A stretch of 64,000 nt of DNA from Massilia sp. ST3 (GTDB taxonomy: Bacteria > Pseudomonadota > Gammaproteobacteria > Burkholderiales > Burkholderiaceae_D): the NCBI RefSeq assembly GCF_018119405.1, contig NZ_JAGPWC010000011.1:1-64000 (forward strand). Reading direction: 5' to 3'. The notes beneath the pieces were generated by a model. It had not been told where the DNA came from, did not search any database, and was given only the letters and a program-made list of their open reading frames with translations. Of this stretch, positions 27,283 through 37,100 are shown piece after piece. Within the stretch, counting starts at the first letter, position 1, and each line of letters opens with the position of its first letter. A program made the translations under genes and the position numbers.

Positions 27283-28190
27283 CGCAGTGTGACTTCGAGT
27301 CCTTCGTAGGCCAGGTGGATCCGCAGCTCGCCCAGGCGGCCGTCGCGGGCGCCGTAGCGGGCCAGCACGCCGGCGAACGCGGCTTCGAGTTCGTCGTCGC
27401 TGCGGGTGGGTTCGTGATGGGTGCAGTATAGCGCGCGTGCGCCGACCCGCAACGCCATCTCGAACGCGGCGTCGAAGGTGCCGTGGCCCCAGCCCAGCTT
27501 GGACGGGTATTCCTCTCGCGTGTAGGAGCAGTCGACGATCAGGGCGTCGACGCCGCGCATGGCGGCGTCGATCTGGCGCTGGCGCTCGGCCAGGTGCTCC
27601 TCGAAGCCGGCGTGCTCGAGGCTGCCCGGCGCATGCGGGTTGTGCCAGGGCTCGTGGTCGCCCGTGAAGAACACCGATTTGCCGCCGCATTCGATGCGGT
27701 AGCCGAGGTTGGTGATCGGGTGGTTCATCAGCACGTTCGAGACCCGAGCGTCGCCCACCTCGATGGCCTGCCCGATCTCGAGGGTGCGGTATTCGATGGT
27801 GGCGTCCATCTGGGTTTCGCTCACCGGGAAGTAGCTGTTCTGCAGCTGCACGCCCATCACGTGCTCGATGCCCTTGCCGGTGACCGGGTCGTAGGCGCCG
27901 TGCAGGCGCACCCGGCTGCCCTTGATGAACAGGGGCGTGAAGAAGGGCAGGCCGTGGATGTGGTCCCAGTGGCTGTGCGTGATGAGGATGTTGGCCTGGA
28001 TGCCGCCAGGGTGCGGCATGCCGGCCAGCAGGTGCTGGGCCAGCGGGAACAGGCCCGTGCCGCCATCCAGGACGATCAGGGTTCCGTCGTCGGTGCGCAC
28101 TTCGATGCAGGTCGTGTTGCCGCCGTAGCGCGCGGTGCGCGGACCCGGAGACGGGATCGACCCCCGCACTCCCCAGAAGCGGAATTTCAT
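27279..28190 (-). CDS. Metallo-beta-lactamase-fold hydrolase (PhnP/COG1235-like)
   Basis: 303-residue cytoplasmic MBL-fold protein. The start at 28190 gives MKFRFWGVRGSIPSPGP, typical for this group. Metal ligands are visible: THSHWDHIHG (HxHxDH), MNHPITN, FTGDHEP and CTHHEP. Relatives are phosphodiesterases or unknown hydrolases; the substrate cannot be told. It is translationally coupled (ATGA) to the downstream GAF-ATPase and divergent from the HD-GYP gene 180 nt away, so these may share regulation. Confidence 0.88.
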   Translation of the reverse strand: MKFRFWGVRGSIPSPGPRTARYGGNTTCIEVRTDDGTLIVLDGGTGLFPLAQHLLAGMPHPGGIQANILITHSHWDHIHGLPFFTPLFIKGSRVRLHGAYDPVTGKGIEHVMGVQLQNSYFPVSETQMDATIEYRTLEIGQAIEVGDARVSNVLMNHPITNLGYRIECGGKSVFFTGDHEPWHNPHAPGSLEHAGFEEHLAERQRQIDAAMRGVDALIVDCSYTREEYPSKLGWGHGTFDAAFEMALRVGARALYCTHHEPTRSDDELEAAFAGVLARYGARDGRLGELRIHLAYEGLEVTLR

Positions 28191-28369
28191 CAGGACTCCC
28201 CAGCCAAAACTAGTCTTTGTTGTTGTAGAAACAGGTTCGATGATAGCGGGTTTGTGTCCCCATGGCTCCAAAAATCGCAGATTCTCACCGGAAACTGTGG
28301 TCAGCCAGGCGTAACAAAGCTACACTCACACCGAATTACCCATTTGCAATTCAAATTGCCCGCTTGACC

Positions 28370-29989
28370 ATGGAAGAGCTGAACCCCTCCCAAATCGCGC
28401 AACGCCTGCACCAGCTGACCGAGCTCAGCGTGGCGCTGGGCGACAACCGCGACACCGCAGCGCTGCTCGACCGCATCGTGCGCGTGGCCAAGCAGATGAC
28501 CGACGCCGACGGCGGTACCTTGTACCGCCCGAGCGAGGACGGCGCGCACCTGTGCTTCCACATCTCGATCAACGACACCCTCGGCATCTACCAGGGCGGC
28601 GTCAGCGGCAAGGCGATCGACATCCAGCCGGTGCCGCTCTATGACAACTACGGCAACAAGAACCTGGCCTCGGTCGCGGCCTATGCGGCCAACTTCAACC
28701 AGTCGGTCAACATCGAGGACGTGTACAAGGCGGACGTCTTCAATTTCTCGGGCATGCGCGCCTTCGACGCCGCCTTCGGCTACCACTCGCGCTCCTTCCT
28801 GACGGTGCCGATGGCCGACCACGAGGGCGAACTGGTGGGCGTGCTCCAGCTGATCAACGCCAAGGATCCCGAGACCGGCGCGATCCGCGCCTTCACCCAG
28901 ACCGACCAGCGCTTCATCGAGGCCCTGGCGGCCCAGGCGGCGGTGGCGCTGACCAATCAGCAGCTGGTCAAGCAGCTCGAAGGCCTGCTCGAAGCCCTGG
29001 TCAACCTGATCAACATCGGCATCGACGAAAAATCGCCGTATACCGGCCGCCACTGCCAGTTCGTGCCCGAGCTGACCATGATGCTGGCCGAAGCGGCGCA
29101 CGCCTCGAGCGAGGGCCCGCTGGCGGGGTTCAGCATGAACGAAGGCGACCGCCGCGAGCTGTGGCTGGCCGGCCTGCTGCACGACTGCGGCAAGATCACG
29201 ACCCCGGTGCACGTGGTGGACAAGGCGACCAAGCTGCAGACCATCTTCGACCGCATCCACATGATCGACACGCGCTTCGAGGTGCTGCTGCGCGACAGCG
29301 AGATCCGCGCCCTGCGCGCCCAGCTCGCGCCGGACGCCAACCGCGCCGCCATCGAGGACCGCCTGCAGTCCGAGCAGGCGCGCATCAAGGCCGACCGCGA
29401 CTTCCTGCGCCGCGCCAACATCGGCGGCGAGGGCATGTCGCCGGAAGACCAGGAACGCGTGCGCCTGATCGCGCGCACCCGCTGGACCGGCCCAAGCGGC
29501 CGGGAAGAGGATTTCCTCAGCGCCGAGGAAGTGCTGAACCTGACCGTGCGCTTCGGCACCCTGACCGAGGAAGAGCGCAAGATCATCAACAACCACATCG
29601 TGGTGACGATCCGCATGCTGGAATCGCTGCCCTGGCCGAAGCACCTCAAGAACGTGCCGGAATACGCCGGCGGCCACCACGAGCGCATGGACGGGAAGGG
29701 CTATCCGCGCGGCCTCACGCGCGAGCAGATGTCGGTCCAGGCGCGCATCATGGCCATCGCCGACATCTTCGAGGCCCTCACGGCGCGCGACCGCCCCTAC
29801 AAGAAGGGCAAGACCCTGTCGGAGTCGCTGCACATCCTGGGCAAGTTCGCGCTCAACGGTCACATCGATCCGGACCTGTTCGACGTCTTCGTGCGCCAGA
29901 AGGTCTACCTGGAATTCGCGCGCAAGAACCTCGATCCGTCCCAGATCGACGAGGTCGACGAGGCGGCCATCCCTGGCTACCGGCCATAA
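28370..29989 (+). CDS. GAF/HD-GYP domain phosphodiesterase
   Basis: Likely c-di-GMP phosphodiesterase, 539 residues. N-terminal GAF domain at about 20-185 (GVSGKAID, GYHSRSFLTVPM, LVGVLQLIN), then an HD-GYP domain: HD in GLLHDCGKITTP near 272, GGHHERMDGKGYPRGL near 437-448, and a C-terminal helix. Between the HD and HHE motifs there is a long charged insertion of roughly 110 residues (RDSEIRALRAQLAPDANRAA and on), larger than in the shortest family members. ATG at 28370 is used because upstream codons lack family similarity. It lies 15 nt before the cyclase gene, forming an operon. Confidence 0.9.
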   Translation: MEELNPSQIAQRLHQLTELSVALGDNRDTAALLDRIVRVAKQMTDADGGTLYRPSEDGAHLCFHISINDTLGIYQGGVSGKAIDIQPVPLYDNYGNKNLASVAAYAANFNQSVNIEDVYKADVFNFSGMRAFDAAFGYHSRSFLTVPMADHEGELVGVLQLINAKDPETGAIRAFTQTDQRFIEALAAQAAVALTNQQLVKQLEGLLEALVNLINIGIDEKSPYTGRHCQFVPELTMMLAEAAHASSEGPLAGFSMNEGDRRELWLAGLLHDCGKITTPVHVVDKATKLQTIFDRIHMIDTRFEVLLRDSEIRALRAQLAPDANRAAIEDRLQSEQARIKADRDFLRRANIGGEGMSPEDQERVRLIARTRWTGPSGREEDFLSAEEVLNLTVRFGTLTEEERKIINNHIVVTIRMLESLPWPKHLKNVPEYAGGHHERMDGKGYPRGLTREQMSVQARIMAIADIFEALTARDRPYKKGKTLSESLHILGKFALNGHIDPDLFDVFVRQKVYLEFARKNLDPSQIDEVDEAAIPGYRP

Positions 29990-30004
29990 ATTCCGGAGCC
30001 AGGC

Positions 30005-32281
30005 ATGGGACGCATCCGGCAGGCATTCGGCCGCGCGTGGTCGAAATACGGCGCGCGCTGGGCGCTCGGGATGCTGCTCACCGTGATCGCGGTGCTCTAC
30101 CCGCTGGACTTCTGGACCAGCCACACGATCGTGCGCCAGGACACGATCATCGCCGACCTGCGCATGCGCCTCGAGCCCTTCGAGCTCGATCCCTCGATCG
30201 TCATCGTCGATATCGACGGCAAGAGCCTGAACGAGATCGGGCGCTTTCCCTGGCCGCGCGACGTGCTGGCCAGGCTGACGCGCCAGCTGACCGTCCACTA
30301 CGAGGCGGGCGCGGTGGGTTTCGACGTCTCGTTTCCCGAACCGGACTTGAGTTCCGGCTATGCGGTGCTGGAGCGCCTGGCCCAGCGCGAACTGAAGGAC
30401 GTGCCCGGGATAGGGCGAGAGCTCGGCCAGCTCAAGGAGCAGCTCGACTACGATGGCCTGTTCGCCCAGGCCCTGCGGGACCAGCCGGTGGTGCTCGGCT
30501 TTAACCTCTCGGCGGACCAGAAGAAGGGCGTCCTGCCCGAACCCGCGTTCACCACCGACTATCTGAACGGACGCACGGTGCTGGCCTATGCCGCGGACGG
30601 CTACGAGGCGAATATCACGCGCCTGCAGGAGGCGGCGGCAGGCGCCGGCGTCTTCACGACCGAGCCCGGTCCGGACGGCCTGGTGCGCAGCTCCCCGTTG
30701 ATGTTTCGCATCGGCGACGGCTTCTATCCGGCCCTGTCGGTGGCCACTGCCGCCGCTTTCGTCGACGCCACGGCCGTCAAGCCGCGCTTCGTGGAAACGG
30801 TGGACACGCTGTCCGCGCTCGATCGCGAGACCGACACCGTCGAATTCATCGACATGTACTTCGACAAGCGTGCAACCGGTTTTCCGGTCGGCCAAGCGAT
30901 GACGGTGACCGTGCAGTACCGCGGCAGCGGCGGCCCGGAAGGCGGCGCCTTCCGCTATGTCTCGGCCGCCGACGTGCTGGCGGGCCGGGTGCCGAAACAA
31001 GTGTTGGAGGGGACCATCGTCCTGGTCGGCACCACCGCGCCGGGCCTGCAGGACCTGCGCGCCACGCCCGTGAATCCGGTCTTCCCCGGCGTCGAGGTGC
31101 ACGCCAACCTGATCAAGTCGATGCTGGATGGCCGCTTCAAGACCCGGCCGTGGTGGGCGCATACGGTCGAAGCGATCCAGATCGGCGTGGTCGGCCTGGT
31201 CTTGACCGCCGCGCTGGCGCTGCTGTCGCCGGCCTGGTCGGTGCTGGCGGCCGGCCTCGTGTTCGCGGCCTGCGCCTGGTTCAACTACTACGTCTATACC
31301 GAGCATGACTTCGTGCTCAATGTCTTCATCTGCCTGCTGCTGATCGGCGCCCTGTTCGTGCTGAACCTGGCCTGGGGCTACTTCTTCGAGTTCCGCAAGG
31401 GCAGGGCGCTGGTCTCGCGCTTCGGCGAATACGTGGCGCCCGAGCTGGTGGCGAAGATGGCCGAGGACCCGGCCGCCTACAACATGGACGGAGAAAGCCG
31501 CGAGCTCACCGTCATGTTCGTCGACGTGCGCGGCTTCACCACGATCTCGGAGGGCCTGAGCCCGAAGGAGCTGCGCGAGTACATCAACCTGTATCTCACC
31601 GCGATGTCCGAGGACATCCGCTCGGCCCACCAGGGCACGCTCGACAAGTACATCGGCGACGCCGTGATGGCCTTCTGGGGCGCGCCGGTGCATTTCCCCG
31701 ACCACGCCAGCCGCGCGGTGGCGACCGCGCTCCTGATGCAGGCCAGCGCCGAACAGCTGAACCGCGACTTCCTGCAGCGCGGCTGGCCGGAACTGAAGAT
31801 CGGCATCGGCCTGAACACGGGCCTGATGCACGTGGGCGACATGGGCTCGGCGATCCGCCGGGCCTACACGGTGATGGGGGACGCGGTGAACCTGGGGGCG
31901 CGCCTGGAAGGCATCACCAAGGTCTATGGCGTCGGCATCGCCGTGGGCGAGGCGACCCGCCTGGCGGCGCCCGGATTCGTATGGCGCGAACTGGACCTGG
32001 TGCGGGTCAAGGGCAAGAACGAACCGGTCGCCATCTTCGAGCCGCTGGGCAAGGCCGGCGACCTGGCGCCCGCGGCGCTGGACGAACTGGCCGCCTGGGA
32101 AGCGGCGCTGCGGCTGGTGCGCAGCCAGCACTGGGACGCGGCGCAGGCCGCGCTCGAGGCGCTGCAGGCCGCCCATCCCGCGCGCGGCCTGTATGCGCTT
32201 TACCTGGAACGCATCGCCCACTACCGCCGTTATCCGCCAGGGGCGGATTGGGACGGCGTCACGAGCTTCGAGACGAAATAG
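30005..32281 (+). CDS. CHASE2-domain class III adenylate cyclase
   Basis: Membrane receptor cyclase of 758 residues. N-terminal membrane segment, extracytoplasmic CHASE2 sensor domain at about 40-370 (IVIVDIDGKSLNEIGRFPWP), three membrane segments at about 385-460, then a class III cyclase domain at about 495-690. Metal aspartates in FVDVRGFTT and YIGDAVMAFWG; substrate-specifying Lys in LDKYIGD and Thr in AYTVMGDAVN, and transition-state Asn/Arg in AVNLGARLEG. The Lys/Thr pair favours ATP, hence cAMP. A GGAGCCAGGC ribosome site precedes the ATG. It shares an operon with the HD-GYP gene and is followed 210 nt later by a two-partner secretion pair. Confidence 0.92.
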   Translation: MGRIRQAFGRAWSKYGARWALGMLLTVIAVLYPLDFWTSHTIVRQDTIIADLRMRLEPFELDPSIVIVDIDGKSLNEIGRFPWPRDVLARLTRQLTVHYEAGAVGFDVSFPEPDLSSGYAVLERLAQRELKDVPGIGRELGQLKEQLDYDGLFAQALRDQPVVLGFNLSADQKKGVLPEPAFTTDYLNGRTVLAYAADGYEANITRLQEAAAGAGVFTTEPGPDGLVRSSPLMFRIGDGFYPALSVATAAAFVDATAVKPRFVETVDTLSALDRETDTVEFIDMYFDKRATGFPVGQAMTVTVQYRGSGGPEGGAFRYVSAADVLAGRVPKQVLEGTIVLVGTTAPGLQDLRATPVNPVFPGVEVHANLIKSMLDGRFKTRPWWAHTVEAIQIGVVGLVLTAALALLSPAWSVLAAGLVFAACAWFNYYVYTEHDFVLNVFICLLLIGALFVLNLAWGYFFEFRKGRALVSRFGEYVAPELVAKMAEDPAAYNMDGESRELTVMFVDVRGFTTISEGLSPKELREYINLYLTAMSEDIRSAHQGTLDKYIGDAVMAFWGAPVHFPDHASRAVATALLMQASAEQLNRDFLQRGWPELKIGIGLNTGLMHVGDMGSAIRRAYTVMGDAVNLGARLEGITKVYGVGIAVGEATRLAAPGFVWRELDLVRVKGKNEPVAIFEPLGKAGDLAPAALDELAAWEAALRLVRSQHWDAAQAALEALQAAHPARGLYALYLERIAHYRRYPPGADWDGVTSFETK

Positions 32282-32491
32282 GCGCACCGCCCGCGCGAAG
32301 TTGCATCAGAACAACAATTCGGGTTGCGCCTGCCCCCCTCCCGGTGGGGGAAGTTGCTTTTGTCACCCTATTTTTTCTCTGCTGCAAGTTAAAGCTGGTT
32401 ACACTCATACCGCATGCATGCCCTGGCGCGCCCACGGCTTGCCTCCGGCCGCAACAGCACCCGATAAGAACGACAATTCGTAGAGTCAAAC

Positions 32492-34102
32492 ATGAAACAA
32501 CGCTTTGCACGCCTGCTCGCAGGCTCCGTGCTTGCCGCCGCCGTCAGCGCCGCGTGGGCGCAGGAACCCGCTGCTCCCGCGGCCGCCGATGACGTCGTCC
32601 GCTTCGAGATCAGCCGCTTCGACGTGGCCGGCAACAGCCTGCTCGACCCGAAGGAGGTCGAGCGCGCCGTGGCGCCCTATGTGGGCGCGCAGCGCGACTT
32701 CGGCGACGTCCAGCGCGCCCTGGAGGCGCTCGAGGCGTTGTACCACGCGCACGGCTACAACGTGGTGACGGTGCAGCTGCCGGAACAGGAACTGAACGGC
32801 GGCGTGGTGCGCCTGAACGTGGTGCAGACCCGGATCGGCAGCGTCAAGGTGAGCGGCAACCGCTACCACAGCGAAGACAACATCCGCCGCAGCCTGCCGG
32901 CCCTGGTGCCGGGCCAGACCCCGAACCTGAAGCAGGTCTCGGCCAACCTCAAGCTGGCCAACGAGAACCCCTCCAGGAAGATCAAGCTGAGCCTGGGCAG
33001 CGGCGCGGCCGACGACAGCGTCGACGCCAGCATCGAGGTGGCGGACGACAAGCCGTGGAGCGTGATGCTCAACCTCGACAATACCGGCAGCGAGGAAACC
33101 GGCAAGACCCACGCCGGCGTGGTGCTCCAGCATGCGAACCTGGGGGGGCTCGACCATGTCGGCAGCCTGCAGTACACCACCACGGTGGAGAAGCCCGACC
33201 AGGTCGCCGTCTGGGGCCTGGGCTACCACATCCCCCTGTATGCGCAGGGAGCGGCGCTGGACTTCTACGCCAGCTATTCCGACGTCGATTCCGGCATCGT
33301 CAGCGCCGGCCTGTTCGACCTGGCCGTGAGCGGCCGCGGCGCCGTCTACGGTGCGCGCTATACCCGGATCCTTCCCAAGAGCCTGCTGGCCGGACGCGAC
33401 TTCGAGGCGCGCCTGCTGCTGGGCGCCGACGTCAAGGCCTACAAGAACAGCGTGCTGTTCGCACAGGAGAACTTCGGCAACGACGTCACCGTGCGTCCCC
33501 TGAGCATCGGCTACACGGGCCGGGTGGCGCTCGATGGCGGCGAGGCGAGCTTCGCGTTGACCCTGCTGCGCAATGTGCCGGGCGGCTCGCGCGGCGGCAA
33601 GGAAGACTTCCAGCGGGCCCGCCTGGGGGCCAAGGCGGGCTACACGGCGCTGCGCTTCTCGGGCGCCTGGAGCCGGGCCCTGGGCGAGAGCGACTGGCAG
33701 GCGCGCCTGCTGGCCAACGGCCAGGCAAGCGGCGACGCCCTGGTGCCGGGCGAGCAGTTCGGCGCCGGCGGCTCGACCTCGGTGCGCGGCTTCGACGAGC
33801 GCGCACTGTCGACCGATTCGGGCCTGGGCGCCAACCTGGAACTGTACACGCCGAACTGGTGCAGCCGCGCCGGCTGGCAATGCCGCGCGCTCGCCTTCTA
33901 TGACACCGCCTACGGCAAGCGCAAGCATGCGCTGCCGGGCGAACTGGCCAGCACCACCATCGCCGGCGCCGGCCTGGGCCTGCGCTTCGCGGTGGGCAGC
34001 TCTGCCTCGCTGCAGGCCGACTACGGACATGTCGTGAAAGAGGGCGTGTTGAAGGGCGCGGGCAGCGGCAAGCTGCACGTGCGCCTCGGCCTGGCTTATT
34101 AA
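32492..34102 (+). CDS. TpsB/FhaC-type outer-membrane transporter of two-partner secretion
   Basis: Exports the neighbouring exoprotein across the outer membrane. 536 residues. Signal peptide (MKQRFARLLAGSVLAAAVSAAWA), two POTRA domains at about 35-190 (RFEISRFDVAGNSLLDPKEV, later TRIGSVKVSGNRYHSEDNI), and a 16-strand barrel. The FhaC/Omp85 signature VRGF is at about 430-433. The C-terminus ends in alternating residues and terminal Tyr, typical of barrels. The 210-nt spacer after the cyclase is AT-richer and may carry a promoter. Paired with the exoprotein 11 nt downstream. Confidence 0.93.
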   Translation: MKQRFARLLAGSVLAAAVSAAWAQEPAAPAAADDVVRFEISRFDVAGNSLLDPKEVERAVAPYVGAQRDFGDVQRALEALEALYHAHGYNVVTVQLPEQELNGGVVRLNVVQTRIGSVKVSGNRYHSEDNIRRSLPALVPGQTPNLKQVSANLKLANENPSRKIKLSLGSGAADDSVDASIEVADDKPWSVMLNLDNTGSEETGKTHAGVVLQHANLGGLDHVGSLQYTTTVEKPDQVAVWGLGYHIPLYAQGAALDFYASYSDVDSGIVSAGLFDLAVSGRGAVYGARYTRILPKSLLAGRDFEARLLLGADVKAYKNSVLFAQENFGNDVTVRPLSIGYTGRVALDGGEASFALTLLRNVPGGSRGGKEDFQRARLGAKAGYTALRFSGAWSRALGESDWQARLLANGQASGDALVPGEQFGAGGSTSVRGFDERALSTDSGLGANLELYTPNWCSRAGWQCRALAFYDTAYGKRKHALPGELASTTIAGAGLGLRFAVGSSASLQADYGHVVKEGVLKGAGSGKLHVRLGLAY

Positions 34103-34113
34103 GGAAACACCAG

Positions 34114-37100
34114 ATGAACAATCCACTCTTCAAGGTCCGCGCTCCGGCGCTCCGGCAGGCCGCCATCTTCCTGGCCGCCGCGGCGGTCTGCCTGAACGCT
34201 GCCCAGGCCGCGCCGGCGCTGCCGCAGGTCGTCGCCGGCCAGGCCAGCTTCGCCCAGCAGGGCAATGTGTTCTCGATCACGAACACGCCCGGCACGATCA
34301 TCAACTGGCAGAGCTTCTCGGTCAATCCAGGCGAGATCACGCGCTTCGTCCAGCAAGGCAGCGACAGCGCGGTGCTCAACCGCATCCTGGGCCAGGACCC
34401 GTCGCGCATCCTGGGTGCGCTGCAATCGAACGGCAAGGTCTTCCTGATCAACCCGAACGGCATCCTGTTCGGCCGCGACGCGCGCGTGGACGTCAACGGC
34501 CTGGTGGCCTCGACCCTGAACTTGAGCGACGCCGACTTCCTGGCCGGCAAGCGCCGCTTCACGGCGGGGGCCACGGCTGGGGCGGTGCGTAACGAAGGCG
34601 CCATCACGACCCCGGGCGGCGGCCAGGTCTTCCTGGTCGCGCCGCAGGTCGAGAACAGCGGCGTGATCAGCGCGCCGAACGGCGACGTGATGCTGGCCGC
34701 CGGCCGCAGCGTGGAGCTGGTCGATTCCAGCAACCCGGACCTGCACGTGGTGGTGTCGGCGCCCGCCGACCAGGCTGTCAACCTGGGCCAGGTGGTGGCG
34801 AACAGCGGCCGCATCGGCATCTACGGCGCCCTGGTGCACCAGCGCGGCGCGGTCAATGCCGACAGCGCCGTGGTCGGCGCCGGCGGCAAGATCGTCCTCA
34901 AGGCCAGCCGCGACACGGTGCTCGACAGCGGCAGCGTGACCAGCGCCAAGGGCGAGGGCAAGGGCGGCGAAATCCACCTGCTGGGAGAACGGGTTGGCCT
35001 GGCCGGCAACGCGGCGGTCGACGCCAGTGGCCGCCTCGGCGGCGGCATCGTGCTGGCCGGTGGCGACTACCAGGGCAAGAACGCCCTGGTGGCCAACGCG
35101 CGCCAGACCTGGTTCGGCAAGGACGCCAGCATCCGCGCCGACGCCACCCGGCAGGGCGACGGCGGCAAGGTCGTGCTGTGGGCCGACGGCGCCACCGCGG
35201 CCTACGGCAGCATCTCGGCGCGCGGCGCCGGTACCGGGGCCCAGGCGGGCAAGGGCGGCCTGGTGGAAACCTCGGGACACGAGCTGGACGTGAGCGGCAT
35301 CCGCGTCGATGCCGGCGCCAGCCATGGCCGCAAGGGCACCTGGCTGCTCGATCCCTACGACATCGTGGTCGCGGCCGACGGCAACGCCAGCGCGGCCGAC
35401 GTCGCGCTGTTCGGCATGGGGTCGAACAGCGGCGAGACCCGGGTCTCGGCCACGACCCTGCTGGCGACCAACGCCGACATCGTGCTCCAGGCCCAGCACG
35501 ACCTGACCTTCGCGCAAAGCCTGAACACGCCCTACAGCCTGCGCGCCGAGGCGGGCAACAGCATCTTCGTCAACGCGCCGCTGCAGGCCGGCGGCAATCT
35601 CGATTTCCGCGCGGCCAACAGCTTCACCCTGAGCGCCGGCGCCACGCTCGCCAGCGCGAACACCATCGACTTCAAGGCCGAGCGCATGACCTTCGACGGC
35701 GGCGTCGGCGGCGTCGGCAGCGCGCTGCCGGTCATCAGCTTCAGCACATACAACGACGCCACCGCGATCAACGTGCGCGGCACGGCGACCGGCAGCGTCC
35801 TGACCCTGGACCCGGTCAAGCTGAACGCGATGGGCGCCTACTCGATCAACATCGGCAACAGCGCCCACACGGGCGCGATCAGCATCGACAATGCGCTGGG
35901 CCTGAACAGCCACCTGGCGATCGACACCCAGGGCGTGATCAACATCAATGCCCCGGTCATCCTGAGCGGCAGCGGCAGGCAGTTCATCGGCAACCTGCAT
36001 CCCAAGCTGGGCGGCGGCGCGGTGATGGTGCATGGCGGCGGTTCGATCGACGCGGCCGGCGGCATCCAGATGAGCGGCAACTCACTGAGCGTGGACGGTG
36101 CGCTCAGATCGAGCGTGATAAAGCTCGCGGCCGGCGACAGCCTGGTCGTGAACGGCACCCTGGACGCCGGCAGCCTGGCCGACCTGAGCGCGCTGGGTTT
36201 GATCAACGGGGCGGGCGCGATCAAGGCGCCAAGCCTGAAGATCGAGGCCGAGTCGGTCTACCTGCCCGGCGCCAACAAGGTCGGCACCCTGGCCGGCCTC
36301 GCCGCCGGCAACCTGTTCCGCTTCAACTGGGTCGACAGCCTGCGCGTCGGCACCGTCGGCGGCCTGACCGGCCTGAAGGCCGGTGTCGAACTCAACCTGA
36401 CCGGCGGCGCCTTCGCCGTCGACAGCTGGGCATCGGGCACCGCGGTGGTGATCGACGCCGCCTCCATCGGCGGCGGGGGCGTCCTCAAGGGGGACTTCGT
36501 GTCGCTGACCTCGCGCGGCGGCATCGGCGCCGACAACCTCGCGCTGCGGACCAGCACCGGCATCCTGTCGGCCATCAACACGGCGGCCGGCAGCGCGCCG
36601 ATCAAGATCGTCAACGACCGCGCACTGATCCTGAAGGACGTGGTGCAGGCCGGCAGCGGCAACGACGGCGCGATCTCGATCGACAGCACCGGCGGCCTGA
36701 CCGTGGCGCGCACCGAATCCTTCGGCCAGGGCGTGAAGACCGGCAGCGGCAACATCAGCCTGGTCACCCACAGCCCGCTGACCATCGAAGGCAGCGTGAC
36801 GTCGACGAGCGGCAACATCCGCCTGTTCGCCGACAACGGCGGCGCGGTCACCATCCGCAACACGGCCAGTGTCAACACCAGCGGCAACCTCAGTCTCGAA
36901 GGCGGCAGCGCCTCGATCGCGCCGGGCAGCGTCCTGGTGCCGGCGGAACGCCTGCAGGTGACCACCACCGCGCCCCAGCCCCAGCCGCAACCGGACCCCA
37001 AACCGGAACCCGATCCCGATCCCGTGCCTGATCCCGATCCCATCCCCGATCCGGAGCCCGAGCCGCTCCCGCCGCCCCAGTTGTCCGCCTGCCTGGCCAA

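Noticed and set aside
28301..32287. A 1328-codon open frame on the minus strand opposite the HD-GYP and cyclase genes.
   Set aside because: It is a compositional shadow of two well-supported + strand genes in high-GC DNA; it is rich in Arg, His and Ala and has no domain.
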